In this document: piece after piece, positions 34,436 through 43,216 of the stretch
How positions within the stretch are numbered: the first letter of the stretch is position 1
How the letters are laid out: each line of letters opens with the position of its first letter
Assembly: GCF_003412455.1 (NCBI RefSeq)
Contig: NZ_QTJU01000003.1
Span: forward strand, 62,001-126,000
Origin: Deminuibacter soli
GTDB lineage: Bacteria; Bacteroidota; Bacteroidia; Chitinophagales; Chitinophagaceae
DNA: 64,000 nucleotides
Reading direction: 5' to 3'
Made by a program: the position numbers and the translations under genes
The notes under the pieces: generated by a model
Database searches by the model: none
Seen by the model: the letters and a program-made list of their open reading frames with translations, nothing else
Told to the model about the DNA's origin: nothing

Positions 34436-35767
34436 TTATTTGGCTGCCTTTTTACTTTTAAGGAGGTTAAAACCAACCGTAAAATTAATCATCTTGTTTT
34501 TGCTGGGCTGGTAGGAGTAATTCTTGTACACAACAGAGTTTTGCAGTGCCTGGCTATACTGTACGCCCGCATAAAACCGGTTGAAATGATATTGCACACC
34601 AACTGTTGCACGCGGATCGAATTTGCGTACATCGTACGACTGGCCGAGTGCCGCGCGGTCTACGGTGCCGCCTGAAAGCAGGTAATTGTTTACCCTGAGC
34701 GTGGTAACAGTATCTGAAGCAGAATTAAAATTCTCCTGTTTGTTTACCAGCACTTTTTGCAGAAAAGCCAGCTCTATGCCGCCAAACACACTGATGTTGC
34801 GATTGATGTTATACTCAGCGAGTATGGGTATCTTCCAGTAATACACCTGGTCAACCGTTTCTTTGGTTGTAACCAGTGCCAGATTAGACACCAGGTTTAC
34901 AACAGGCACCTGCTGCGTAACCGGGTGTTTGAAATTACCGGGTGCAAATAGGGCAACGCCTGTAGATATGCCCCAGCGGTTATTGATGTGTATGGTGGCC
35001 TTTAAAGAAGGAAACACCGGCGCCTGGTATAACAGGCTGTTGGGGTGACTGTGACGTGCGATGGTTTTATTGAGCTCCAGTGCAACACCCAATAAAGGCT
35101 GACGGGTAATTTGTTTTTTGGCAGCAGACTTCACGGTGCTGTCTTTAGACTTGTCTGTTGGCGTAGCGGTTTTAGCCGTAAGGCTGTCAGGACTGGTAAT
35201 TTTCGCAGCGCTTGTTGCAAGGGGAGAAGCCGCCATTGTATCGGCACTGTTAGCCTGCCGTGTAGCATTGGCTACAGGTGGGGCTTCGTTGTTGGCGCCG
35301 GCAGCAGCGCTAAAACTATTGCCATGCACCGGTTTACGACCTATTTTTGCGTTGCCTCCAACTTCACCGGCAACAAAGCGGCGGGTTGCAGGTTCAATAG
35401 TTGACGTTTGGCCGGCAATTGAAAGCGGTTGATTGTTGTGTACAGTTGTATCAATAAGCGTTGTTGTATTGTTGTTTTGAGCGTCGCCTGGTTTGGTTGC
35501 GGCGTGGACTGCAATATCTTCCGGTATGGAGCTTTGCTGCAGGGCATCGCGTGTGTGCATGGGCAAACCCAGGAACAGCGTTGCCGCTACAAGGGCGGGC
35601 CATAAAAGCAGCCGCAAACGTGATCGCACGGGCAGGGGAACTACCGGCGATTCCGTTGCCACAGGCATGTGCGTGTCCAGCAGACTGCGCATCTGTGCCC
35701 ATCCCGTATCTTCCAGGAAGGAAGGCGGTGGCCCGTAATCGTGTATATCATCTTGGTCTTCAGGCAT
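34436..35767 (-). CDS. Sigma-linked protein: cytoplasmic N-tail, membrane helix, barrel-like C-domain
   Basis: A 443-residue protein translated right after the ECF sigma factor (8-base overlap). Residues 1-50 are acidic then basic and lack a signal peptide; one hydrophobic helix follows at about 51-69 (LRLLLWPALVAATLFLGLPM). A long Ala/Thr/Asn-rich linker reaches about residue 220, and the C-terminal 220 residues alternate like a PorT-type beta barrel (AEYNINRNISVFGGIELAF, ending MINFTVGFNLL). In Bacteroidota such genes sit where anti-sigma factors are expected. The N-tail could bind the sigma factor, but this is inference. Confidence 0.72.
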   Translation of the reverse strand: MPEDQDDIHDYGPPPSFLEDTGWAQMRSLLDTHMPVATESPVVPLPVRSRLRLLLWPALVAATLFLGLPMHTRDALQQSSIPEDIAVHAATKPGDAQNNNTTTLIDTTVHNNQPLSIAGQTSTIEPATRRFVAGEVGGNAKIGRKPVHGNSFSAAAGANNEAPPVANATRQANSADTMAASPLATSAAKITSPDSLTAKTATPTDKSKDSTVKSAAKKQITRQPLLGVALELNKTIARHSHPNSLLYQAPVFPSLKATIHINNRWGISTGVALFAPGNFKHPVTQQVPVVNLVSNLALVTTKETVDQVYYWKIPILAEYNINRNISVFGGIELAFLQKVLVNKQENFNSASDTVTTLRVNNYLLSGGTVDRAALGQSYDVRKFDPRATVGVQYHFNRFYAGVQYSQALQNSVVYKNYSYQPSKNKMINFTVGFNLLKSKKAAK

Positions 35768-36299
35768 ATTTTCTCTTTAAAATTTCCTGCAAACGTTTTT
35801 TACCTTCCGAAACATGCCAGCGCGAAGTGCTTTCGGTAATATGCAGTTCTGCTGCTATTTCCTTATGGGCATAACCCTCCAGGAAAAACAGTCTGCAAAC
35901 CTTGCCTGTGGTTTCGGGCAACAGGCTGAAATAGTACGCTGTATCGCGTGAATTGCCGGGCTGTGAATCGTTGTGCTGAATATGATTGCTAACCGAATCG
36001 TTTATTTCTATGGCAGCGATCGCGTTTTTTTGTTTGCGGTAGTGGTCAATGCACTGGTTGCGCAAAATGCGCTTGCTCCAGGTTTCAAAACTGCCTTTGC
36101 TGGTGTCGTAATCTTTCAGGTGCAGAAATATCTTCAGAAAGGCTTCATTGATAATCGCCAGCAGGCTCTCATTGTCGGTTGTGTAATCCCTTGCTACGGT
36201 ATAAAATAGGCCAAAGAATGCCCTGTACAGCTTTTCTTGCGCTATACGGTCGTTTTGCAGACAAAGGGCCAATATGTTATCCAGGTTCTTAACGCTCAC
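35760..36299 (-). CDS. ECF-type RNA polymerase sigma factor
   Basis: A 179-residue sigma-70 family protein of ECF type. Region 2 covers about residues 12-85 (AQEKLYRAFFGLFYTVARDY, then FLHLKDYDTSKGSFETWSKRILRNQ), and region 4 about 120-175 (LPETTGKVCRLFFLEGYAHKEIAAELHITESTSRWHVSEGKKRL). The start codon is GTG at 36299. It is coupled by an 8-base overlap to the barrel/linker gene downstream, which probably controls its activity. Target promoters are unknown. Confidence 0.9.
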   Translation of the reverse strand: MSVKNLDNILALCLQNDRIAQEKLYRAFFGLFYTVARDYTTDNESLLAIINEAFLKIFLHLKDYDTSKGSFETWSKRILRNQCIDHYRKQKNAIAAIEINDSVSNHIQHNDSQPGNSRDTAYYFSLLPETTGKVCRLFFLEGYAHKEIAAELHITESTSRWHVSEGKKRLQEILKRKYA

Positions 36300-36350
36300 T
36301 GCTGAAGGTAAAACCGGCAGATTTAATCCGCCGGTTTCCGCCGCAAATTT

Positions 36351-36848
36351 CTAATGAACAAATGTTATCGTTTTCAGAATTTTTGGTGCATTTCTCATAG
36401 AATCGATGAAACGTACCTGTAAAACTGAATCGTTCAGTGCTAAAACTTTCATTACGCTGATGCCGTAGCTGTAATTAAGGGTTGCCAGGCTGTCTTCGGC
36501 AGCTGTAGCAAACAACCAGCGGCCCTGGCCGTAATGGAAAGCGTTGCTGTCGCAACCTTTGGCGCTGTCAAGATAGGCAAAAGCGCCGGAGCCGTCGCTG
36601 TATACGGGCTGACCGAAGTAAATACCTGCTTTTGAATGACAAGGCTGAAATATAGAACTGTCCTGGGTTGAATCGTTTTTCTTTGGGATGGTGATTGATC
36701 TGATCGCCCAGGGTTTCTGTACCATAAATACCTGGTTTTTGGTGAGCGATGCGGGTTGACTGTCGTTTGATTTAAAACAGCCGGTAATGGTCGCCGCGGC
36801 GAGTGCTGTCGCAGCAAGTGCAAGCAACGGCAGTTTGTTTTTCTTCAT
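36351..36848 (-). CDS. Lipoprotein of unknown function
   Basis: A 165-residue lipoprotein. The signal peptide (MKKNKLPLLALAATALAAA) ends with lipobox ITGC, acylated cysteine 24. The mature domain begins with a serine/asparagine spacer and contains FMVQKPWAIRSITIPKKND and RWLFATAAEDSLATLNYSYG, which suggest a small beta-sheet domain. It lies upstream of the sigma gene on the same strand, 51 bases away, and might belong to its operon. No family recognised. Confidence 0.72.
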   Translation of the reverse strand: MKKNKLPLLALAATALAAATITGCFKSNDSQPASLTKNQVFMVQKPWAIRSITIPKKNDSTQDSSIFQPCHSKAGIYFGQPVYSDGSGAFAYLDSAKGCDSNAFHYGQGRWLFATAAEDSLATLNYSYGISVMKVLALNDSVLQVRFIDSMRNAPKILKTITFVH

Positions 36849-36969
36849 TTCCCTGAAATTTTTGAGTAGTGGTTATTTACTACCCTAATACGTACTGCAA
36901 CGTAAGTATTGTTGGGCCGCCCAAAAATAAACTGCAAACAGCCTGGCCGCATGCACAGGGCCGTGCAAT

Positions 36970-37000
36970 AAAAAAGCGCCGCCCGCGGGCAGCGCCTTTT
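36970..37000 (-). terminator. Terminator after mqnE
   Basis: Read on minus, GCGCTGCCC pairs with GGGCGGCGC with a single mismatch (36976-36995), followed by six T and ATTG. It lies 19 bases after the mqnE stop. Confidence 0.82.
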
Positions 37001-37018
37001 GAATTATATAACTGATAA

Positions 37019-38197
37019 TTAGTTGTATATAGGGTTTTGTTCCAATTCTGCAAGATCAATATCGGCATAGTTTTTTACCACGTTGTACAGGGTATCCCGT
37101 TCAACCGGTTCGCGTTTTACCTGTTTAATCAGCGCTACCAGCTGGGCTGTGCTCAGTGAAGGGGTTTGTTCTTCACTGCCGGCCATTGAGTAAATTTTGG
37201 TGGTATCATCAATGGTACCGTCCAGGTCGTTTACGCCGAATGACAGGGTGAGCTGTGCATTTTTACGGCCAAGCATGGGCCAGTAGGCCTTCAGGTGCGG
37301 GAAATTGTCCATGTACAGGCGGGCAATCGCGTACAGTTTCATGTCCTCGATCACTGAGCTTTCTGCCACATGGCTCATCTCATTGTCTTTATTGCGGAAT
37401 TTGAGCGGAATAAAGGTATTGAACCCGCCGGTTTCATCCTGCAGCTGGCGCAGGCGTTCCATATGGTCTATCCGGTGCCAGTATTGCTCCAGGTGGCCGT
37501 ACAGCATGGTTGCATTGGTATGCATGCCCAGGTTGTGTGCAGCACGGTGAATATTCAACCAGCCGTCAGCATCCACCTTGTCATCACAAATCTGGCTGCG
37601 TATATCGGGATGAAAAATTTCAGCGCCGCCGCCGGGCATCGACTGCAAACCGGCATCGTGCAGCTGTTTCATGCCCTGTTCTACCGTTAATTTGGCTTTA
37701 CGGAACATATAATCCAGCTCTACCGCGGTAAAACCTTTGATGTGCAGATCGGGCCTGTGTTCCCTGATTTTGCGGATGAGCTCACAGAAAAACTCGAGGT
37801 TCATTTTGGGATGCACGCCACCTACAATGTGCACCTCTGTTACAGGTTTGCCATCGTATTTTTTAACGATGTCGAGCATTTGCGCTATGCTCAGTTCCCA
37901 GCCCTCGTCACGATGGGCGTACAGGCGTGAGTAAGAACAAAATTTGCAGGAGAACACACAAACATTGGTGGGTTCTATATGAAAATTGCGGTTAAAATAG
38001 GTCTTGTTGCCATGTTTTTGCTGCCTTACCCAGTTGGCAAGTGCGCCAACAAACGGCAGGCTGCCATTTTCAAACAGGGCCAAACCCTCATCGGCAGTGA
38101 TTCTTTCACCTGCCAGGATTTTGTCGCCTATATTTTTTAAATAAGGATCAGCTGTTGCCGAAACAATGGTCTTTGGGTCTGCGCTAACGGTAAACAT
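37019..38197 (-). CDS. mqnE: Aminofutalosine synthase MqnE
   Basis: Radical SAM enzyme of the futalosine route to menaquinone; it joins SAM-derived adenosyl to 3-[(1-carboxyvinyl)oxy]benzoate to give aminofutalosine. The 392-residue chain has the iron-sulfur cluster motif C80xxxC84xxC87 (CVFSCKFCS) after NRNFHIEPTN, then EVHIVGGVHP, MPGGGAEIF and MLGRKNAQLTLSFGVNDLDG, which are MqnE/MqnC signatures; the order and length fit MqnE. Its presence implies menaquinone as respiratory quinone and the absence of the classical Men route. Other mqn genes are not in the window. Confidence 0.93.
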   Translation of the reverse strand: MFTVSADPKTIVSATADPYLKNIGDKILAGERITADEGLALFENGSLPFVGALANWVRQQKHGNKTYFNRNFHIEPTNVCVFSCKFCSYSRLYAHRDEGWELSIAQMLDIVKKYDGKPVTEVHIVGGVHPKMNLEFFCELIRKIREHRPDLHIKGFTAVELDYMFRKAKLTVEQGMKQLHDAGLQSMPGGGAEIFHPDIRSQICDDKVDADGWLNIHRAAHNLGMHTNATMLYGHLEQYWHRIDHMERLRQLQDETGGFNTFIPLKFRNKDNEMSHVAESSVIEDMKLYAIARLYMDNFPHLKAYWPMLGRKNAQLTLSFGVNDLDGTIDDTTKIYSMAGSEEQTPSLSTAQLVALIKQVKREPVERDTLYNVVKNYADIDLAELEQNPIYN

Positions 38198-38225
38198 TGC
38201 TCTTCTGTTTAGGGTGCAAAGCTAG

Positions 38226-38262
38226 AGAAAAGCTACGAGCTGCGAGCTGATAGCTTCGGGAT
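38226..38262. repeat. Module D copy upstream of mqnE
   Basis: AAAGCTACGAGCTGCGAGCTGATAG-type words (AGCTGCGAGCTGATAGCTTC) in the gap between the protease stop and the mqnE start. Related words occur at 8014, 14467 and 47050. Confidence 0.5.
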
Positions 38263-38267
38263 TTGTT

Positions 38268-41200
38268 TTACCTCAATACCCGTTCTGTCACTTTATGATC
38301 CAGGTACACCAGTTGTACGAAGTACATGCCATGCGGTACGTTGCCAAGGTTTACAGTAATGTACGACGGGGCATTGCTGCTGTAGCGCGATGAATAAATG
38401 CGCCTGCCTGCTGCATCGAACACTTCAATGCCCTGCAGGTTGGTGGGCGCTTTCAGGTGCTGCACCGCAAACCAGGTCTGGAAGGGGTTGGGGTAAATCA
38501 AATATCCCTGTTCTTTCAGTTTGGCCGGCAGCGACTTGGTATAGATCTGTACACTATCGATATAAATATTGTTGCGCCCGTTCGATACGTTGCGGAATAC
38601 CACCTGGAACGAACCGCCGCTCAATGGTACAATGCTGGTGAGGTTAATGCTGTCCCTGCGGTACTGGGATGCCTGTGACGGAACAAAAACAGCCCCGCCG
38701 GCGGGTGTGCTGCCTGCCGTTTGCAAAGTAGTGCCGTATTTCTCGTAAACTTTCTGCAAGGTATTACCGCAATCGCTGGTAATAAACACCTGTAGTGTAT
38801 CGCCCGGCAATACCGAGATAATGGGCGTATGCGCAGCCGCTACATCAAATACCACGAACACTGAATCCACGGTGCCGTATTGCACTGTTGGACTGCGCAG
38901 TTCATCAATGTTACCGCTGCCGGTATAGGCAAAATTGTTCATGTAGGCAGCATGGCTGTCCTGCGATGCATTGTTGCCATTGGTTTTCGTGGTTTGTGCC
39001 CAGGTTATGCTGTTGTCGGGATTATAAATACCCCAGCCTGCAGGTGGAACGGTGCTTTCAAAGCTTTCGTATACCGGTGCATTGACAAGCCCGGTAATGG
39101 CAAAACCCTGGCTTGCGGTGTCATTCGAAGTAAGCTGATCTGCATTGCCATTGGGGCTGGTGGTGTAAACAAGCAGGGTATGCTGGCCAAGACTGCCGGA
39201 AACTCCCTGCAGCGATACGGCAATAGAATCGTTGGGAGCAAGGTTGCCCTGCCAGGGCACGGCTGTAGCGGTTGCATTGTCAACCGCGTAGTGCAGTGTT
39301 GCGCTGGTAAGCGTTGCGGTGCCGTTGTTGAATAGCGTTACGGCAGGCGTAATGCTGGTACCTGTGCACGTAAACGGCGGAGCGCTCAATGTTTTAATCG
39401 CAATATCGTACTGTGTTTGCGAGTTTTTAGTAACCTGTATATCATCAATGTACAGGTTATTGCCCCAGCCGGCTATGTTGCGGAAGAGGATCTGCATTTT
39501 TTGCCCCTGCACCAGGAAAGGCGTTAGGTCTACGGTTTCTTTGCGCCACTGCGTTGCTGTTGGCACAAATGAATTGGGTGTGGTACCTGCAACAGTAGAC
39601 AGGTCTGGTGAAGATTTGCGGTAGGCAGGCTGGTAGGTTAATCCGCCGTCGCCCGATACCCATATATCCAGCCCATCCACATAACCGTTTTGGTTTAATT
39701 GCCGGTATGCCACCTGGAAGGTGAGGGTGGCTGCATTGGCTACACCAAAATCGATCGGTGGTGTAATCAGGTCGTCCCATTCGCCGTCAAGACTGTCCAC
39801 ATAGTTTTGTACAACAGCCGATTTGGTGCCGGTAGCACCTGCGCCTGATGCCCTTACCCAGGTAAACGCGCTGTTGTCGGGGTTGGAAACTGTCCAGCCC
39901 TGCGGGGGGAAGCTGGTACCTTCAAAGCTTTCTGTGAACGGCGCTGCAATAGCTGTTTGTGCTACGGTAATCTGTTTTACAATGGTATCGTTTAATACAT
40001 AACCATCTGCACCGCCATTGGGTGTAGTGGTAAATACGGTAAGGGTGTGCGCGCCCTGTGCTGCAGTAATGGGGCCAAGGTTTACCAGGGTATCATGACC
40101 GGGTGCCAGTTTGCCCGACCAGCCCACGGTTGTAGCCGTACTGCCATCATACTGTACGGTAAAGTTTACACTGGTGAGCGTGGTATTGCCAGCATTGCGC
40201 AGTTGCGTAATAACATTGGTATTTTTAGCTACTACCGGCACCACGCCGCAGGCACTGCCGCCGGGCTGCAATGCAACCAGGTAAGCATCTGTAAACGTGC
40301 CGGGTGCAGATGCTGCAGCCGATGCTTTTAAAGAGCTGCGGTATAAATCCAGCGCAGCATGCATGCGGCACACCTGGTTGGCAGTGAACATACCGTAACT
40401 CACATCATTGGTATAATCCATGTAGTTCTGGTAATTGATGCCAGGCTTGGCAGTACTGCAATTGTCTATCACATAACCGGCCAGAAAACCGCTGGAACTT
40501 ACACCCTGGTTGGGTGTATCATCAGTACACGCTGCAGGTAAATCAGCGCCTGTTTCTGTAGTGAAATCGCTTTCAGAGCAGGTATTGCTTTCCAGCTGAT
40601 CATCGCCCCAAACATGGTACAGGTAAAAATAGTGTCCTGTTTCATGAACCAGCGTGCGGCCCAGGTTAAACCGGGGATCTACATGGCAGGGGTTAATGCC
40701 GAAGCCGATATTGTTGATCACCACACCCTGTTCGCTGGCTGGTGTCATATAGGGAAAGGTAGAAATTCCAAGCAGGCCATCTGTAAAATTGGCCACCCAT
40801 ATGTTGAAATAGTTATTGACATCCCATGCATCCAAACCGCCCTGGGCTACATGTTTTACGGCATTGGATGTATTGGAAGTAAAGGTGGCACTGGTTGTTT
40901 TGCGTTCAATGCCGTTGGTTAAGGCTCCCGCAGGTGTGCGGCGTGCCATTACAAAACGGATATGTGTGCGGCCAAAGCGGGCTTTGAATTCCGGTGTAAG
41001 AAAGCTGGTATCTATGTTGGCACCGGCGTAGTCGGTATTGAGTATTTCAATCTGGTCGAGTACATCCCTGTCGGATATGCTGGCCGGGTTATTGGTGATA
41101 ATGTGCACTACAATGGGAACTACAATCGTTCCTGTGGGAAAGGTTTCCCGGCTTGCGGGGCTGTTGCGGTATTGCTCCAGCAGGCGTTCGCTTTCTGCTT

Positions 41201-41360
41201 TCCACTGGTTTTTAAGATCGGGATTGTTGCGCAGCATGTTTTGCATCACTTCCATGGTCGCACACCTGCGCGTGATATGGTTGGCTGATGGCTGTTTTTG
41301 GGCAAAGATCTGAACAGAGAGCAGGGTTAATACTGCAGCTAATACTTGTTTAAACGGCAT
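38268..41360 (-). CDS. Secreted M43 metalloprotease with type IX secretion C-terminal domain
   Basis: A 1030-residue exported zinc protease of the pappalysin (M43) type. After the signal peptide (MPFKQVLAAVLTLLSVQIFAQ) and a propeptide, the catalytic domain has H239-E-T-G-H243...H249 (HETGHYFYLYH) and a Met-turn in NYQNYMDYT. The glycine normal at position 8 of HExxHxxGxxH is tyrosine. Then come two cleaved-adhesin/choice-of-anchor modules (ESFEGTSFPPQGWTVSNPD and YESFESTVPPAGWGIYNPD) alternating with CARDB-like repeats. The last 80 residues (YLIYPNPF... to GMYFVQLVYLDHKVTERVLR) form a type A sorting domain for the type IX system. Confidence 0.9.
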   Translation of the reverse strand: MPFKQVLAAVLTLLSVQIFAQKQPSANHITRRCATMEVMQNMLRNNPDLKNQWKAESERLLEQYRNSPASRETFPTGTIVVPIVVHIITNNPASISDRDVLDQIEILNTDYAGANIDTSFLTPEFKARFGRTHIRFVMARRTPAGALTNGIERKTTSATFTSNTSNAVKHVAQGGLDAWDVNNYFNIWVANFTDGLLGISTFPYMTPASEQGVVINNIGFGINPCHVDPRFNLGRTLVHETGHYFYLYHVWGDDQLESNTCSESDFTTETGADLPAACTDDTPNQGVSSSGFLAGYVIDNCSTAKPGINYQNYMDYTNDVSYGMFTANQVCRMHAALDLYRSSLKASAAASAPGTFTDAYLVALQPGGSACGVVPVVAKNTNVITQLRNAGNTTLTSVNFTVQYDGSTATTVGWSGKLAPGHDTLVNLGPITAAQGAHTLTVFTTTPNGGADGYVLNDTIVKQITVAQTAIAAPFTESFEGTSFPPQGWTVSNPDNSAFTWVRASGAGATGTKSAVVQNYVDSLDGEWDDLITPPIDFGVANAATLTFQVAYRQLNQNGYVDGLDIWVSGDGGLTYQPAYRKSSPDLSTVAGTTPNSFVPTATQWRKETVDLTPFLVQGQKMQILFRNIAGWGNNLYIDDIQVTKNSQTQYDIAIKTLSAPPFTCTGTSITPAVTLFNNGTATLTSATLHYAVDNATATAVPWQGNLAPNDSIAVSLQGVSGSLGQHTLLVYTTSPNGNADQLTSNDTASQGFAITGLVNAPVYESFESTVPPAGWGIYNPDNSITWAQTTKTNGNNASQDSHAAYMNNFAYTGSGNIDELRSPTVQYGTVDSVFVVFDVAAAHTPIISVLPGDTLQVFITSDCGNTLQKVYEKYGTTLQTAGSTPAGGAVFVPSQASQYRRDSINLTSIVPLSGGSFQVVFRNVSNGRNNIYIDSVQIYTKSLPAKLKEQGYLIYPNPFQTWFAVQHLKAPTNLQGIEVFDAAGRRIYSSRYSSNAPSYITVNLGNVPHGMYFVQLVYLDHKVTERVLR

Positions 41361-41393
41361 ATAGGTAAATACGGCTCACTAAGCTAAAAGCCT

Positions 41394-41415
41394 GTTTAAA
41401 ATTAACGTTTTAAAC
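41394..41415. promoter_or_regulatory. AT-rich inverted repeat upstream of the protease gene
   Basis: GTTTAAAA (41394-41401) and TTTTAAAC (41408-41415) form an inverted repeat with a 6-base centre, 34 bases upstream of the protease start on the minus strand. It could be an operator or part of the promoter region. Confidence 0.35.
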
Positions 41416-41460
41416 ATATTTTACCATGCATATCTGCACAAAATGAAAAATTGCCGATGA

Positions 41461-42723
41461 TTAAATCAAAATACCGGCAATTGTAGCAGAAAGATACGAT
41501 GCCAGTGTACCACATAACAAGGCTTTTAAACCCAGTTTGGCAAGGTCTGTACGGCGGCCTGGCGCTATTTCACCGATACCGCCTATCTGCATGCCAACGC
41601 TGCTGAAGTTCGCGAAGCCGCAAATGGCAATACTTACAATCAGCAGGCCTTTTTCTGATACAATGGGAACTGATTTATTGGTGAGGTTCTGAAAGGCAAC
41701 AAATTCATTGATGGATAATTTCTGCCCCAGCAAAGTGGCTACGTTGTTTACATCGCCATCAGGTACACCCATTGACCAGGCCATGGGGTAGAAGACTTTA
41801 CCGAAAATATAATTCAGGCTTAAATCAAAGTGCGGGTTAAAGAGATGGCCTATTTTAATCAAACCCCAGTCCAGCACAGCGATTACGGCAATAAAACCAA
41901 TCAGCATGGCAATTACATTCATGGCTATTTTAAAACCATCGCCTGCGCCGTGTGAAATGGCATCGATTACGTTGGTGTAATGGCTTTTCACTTCCAGTTT
42001 TACCTTGCCCATGGTTTGACTTTCTTCCGTTTCGGGGAACACAATTTTCGCGATAACCAATGCGCCGGGTGCAGCCATTAAACTGGCGGTGATTAGTTTG
42101 GGGGCAAGATCAAGTCCGGCCGCTGCGCCCATATTGGCATACACCACCAGTATACCGCCGGCAATACAGGCCAGGCTGCCGCTCATGCTGGCGAGCAGTT
42201 CGCTTTTGGTCATACCCTGTAAATACGGGCGAATCATTACCTGTGCTTCCACCTGGCCAACAAAGGCGCTGGCAACATTGCTCAGGGCTTCAGCGCCGCT
42301 TACGCGCATTACAAAGTTCATGGCACGGGCAATTACCGCTACCACGCGCTGCATAATGCCGTAGTGGTAAAACACGGCCACCAGCGCGCAAACCAATATA
42401 ATAGTGGCCGTAACATTAAAGGCAAATACAAACCCGCCGCCCCTGTAATTGGCAATGATGCCGGGTTGTTTTTCTACCGCAATACCTCCGTATACGAATG
42501 ATGCACCCTGGAAGGCGAATTCCTCAATTTTTTGCATGCCATGTCCCAGCGCCTGGAAAAAGCGCGATACAGGCGGCACTTTAAATACCAGCAGCGCAAT
42601 GACAATCTGCAGGGCCATGCCGCTGAAAACCAGCCGGTAATTAATTTTTTTTCTATTGTTGGAAAACAGGAACGCCAGTCCCAGGATAAGTGCTATGCCA
42701 ATAATCCCTTGAAATCTTCCCAT
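41461..42723 (-). CDS. Concentrative nucleoside transporter, NupC/CNT family
   Basis: A 420-residue inner-membrane cation-coupled nucleoside importer. It shows the CNT architecture: an N-terminal transmembrane triplet (IIGIALILGLAFLFS, LVFSGMALQIVIALLVF), then the core with GQVEAQVMIRPYLQGMTKSEL and ASMSGSLACIAGGILVVYANMG (substrate-binding G-Q and serine-rich segments), LIGFIAVIAVLDWGL and ICGFANFSSVGMQIGGIGEIAP. The last motif is the conserved NFSSxGxQIG box. No nucleoside hydrolase or phosphorylase is adjacent. Confidence 0.92.
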   Translation of the reverse strand: MGRFQGIIGIALILGLAFLFSNNRKKINYRLVFSGMALQIVIALLVFKVPPVSRFFQALGHGMQKIEEFAFQGASFVYGGIAVEKQPGIIANYRGGGFVFAFNVTATIILVCALVAVFYHYGIMQRVVAVIARAMNFVMRVSGAEALSNVASAFVGQVEAQVMIRPYLQGMTKSELLASMSGSLACIAGGILVVYANMGAAAGLDLAPKLITASLMAAPGALVIAKIVFPETEESQTMGKVKLEVKSHYTNVIDAISHGAGDGFKIAMNVIAMLIGFIAVIAVLDWGLIKIGHLFNPHFDLSLNYIFGKVFYPMAWSMGVPDGDVNNVATLLGQKLSINEFVAFQNLTNKSVPIVSEKGLLIVSIAICGFANFSSVGMQIGGIGEIAPGRRTDLAKLGLKALLCGTLASYLSATIAGILI

Positions 42724-42777
42724 AGTAACGGAGGTAGAGGTATATTAAAATAAGCGATGAAGATATGTAATTTCCTG

Positions 42778-43155
42778 CTATACCGAAGTAATCCACCAGG
42801 TAATTCCGAAGGGATCTTTCACGCCACCGCTGCGGCCGTACGATTGATCGGCCATTTCATTTACCACCGTAGCGCCTGCTTTCAGGGCCCGCCGGAAGGC
42901 TGCATCTGCATCTTCCACGTAAATAAATAAACCCGCAGTTTGTACGTTGTACGCGGCTGTGGAATCGGCAAACATGATGGTACTATTGCCGATCATCACC
43001 TCGGCATGCATTACGGTGCTTTCGTCGCGCATGGCGCGGTAGGTTTCCTTTGCGCCGAACACTTCCTGCACAAAGGCCGAAAAACCGGCAGCACCCGGTA
43101 CCACGAGGTAGGGCATAATTTGCTGGTGTGTCTGGGGAATAGTTGTTGTTGACAT
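42778..43155 (-). CDS. VOC/glyoxalase-fold protein, PhnB-like
   Basis: A 125-residue single-domain protein of the vicinal oxygen chelate superfamily, PhnB type. Family features are IMPYLVVPGAAGFSAFVQEVFGAKE near the start, MHAEVMIGNSTIMFAD in the middle and GRSGGVKDPFGITWWI near the end. Such proteins often bind small metabolites or confer tolerance and are of uncertain role when standing alone. It precedes the nucleoside transporter gene by 54 bases and follows the AraC-type regulator in the same direction, which may regulate it. Confidence 0.85.
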   Translation of the reverse strand: MSTTTIPQTHQQIMPYLVVPGAAGFSAFVQEVFGAKETYRAMRDESTVMHAEVMIGNSTIMFADSTAAYNVQTAGLFIYVEDADAAFRRALKAGATVVNEMADQSYGRSGGVKDPFGITWWITSV

Positions 43156-43216
43156 GGCATTTAATTTTATGTAAAGCTAGCAAGTGCTCACCGCCCGGAA
43201 TTGTAAAAACGCGACA

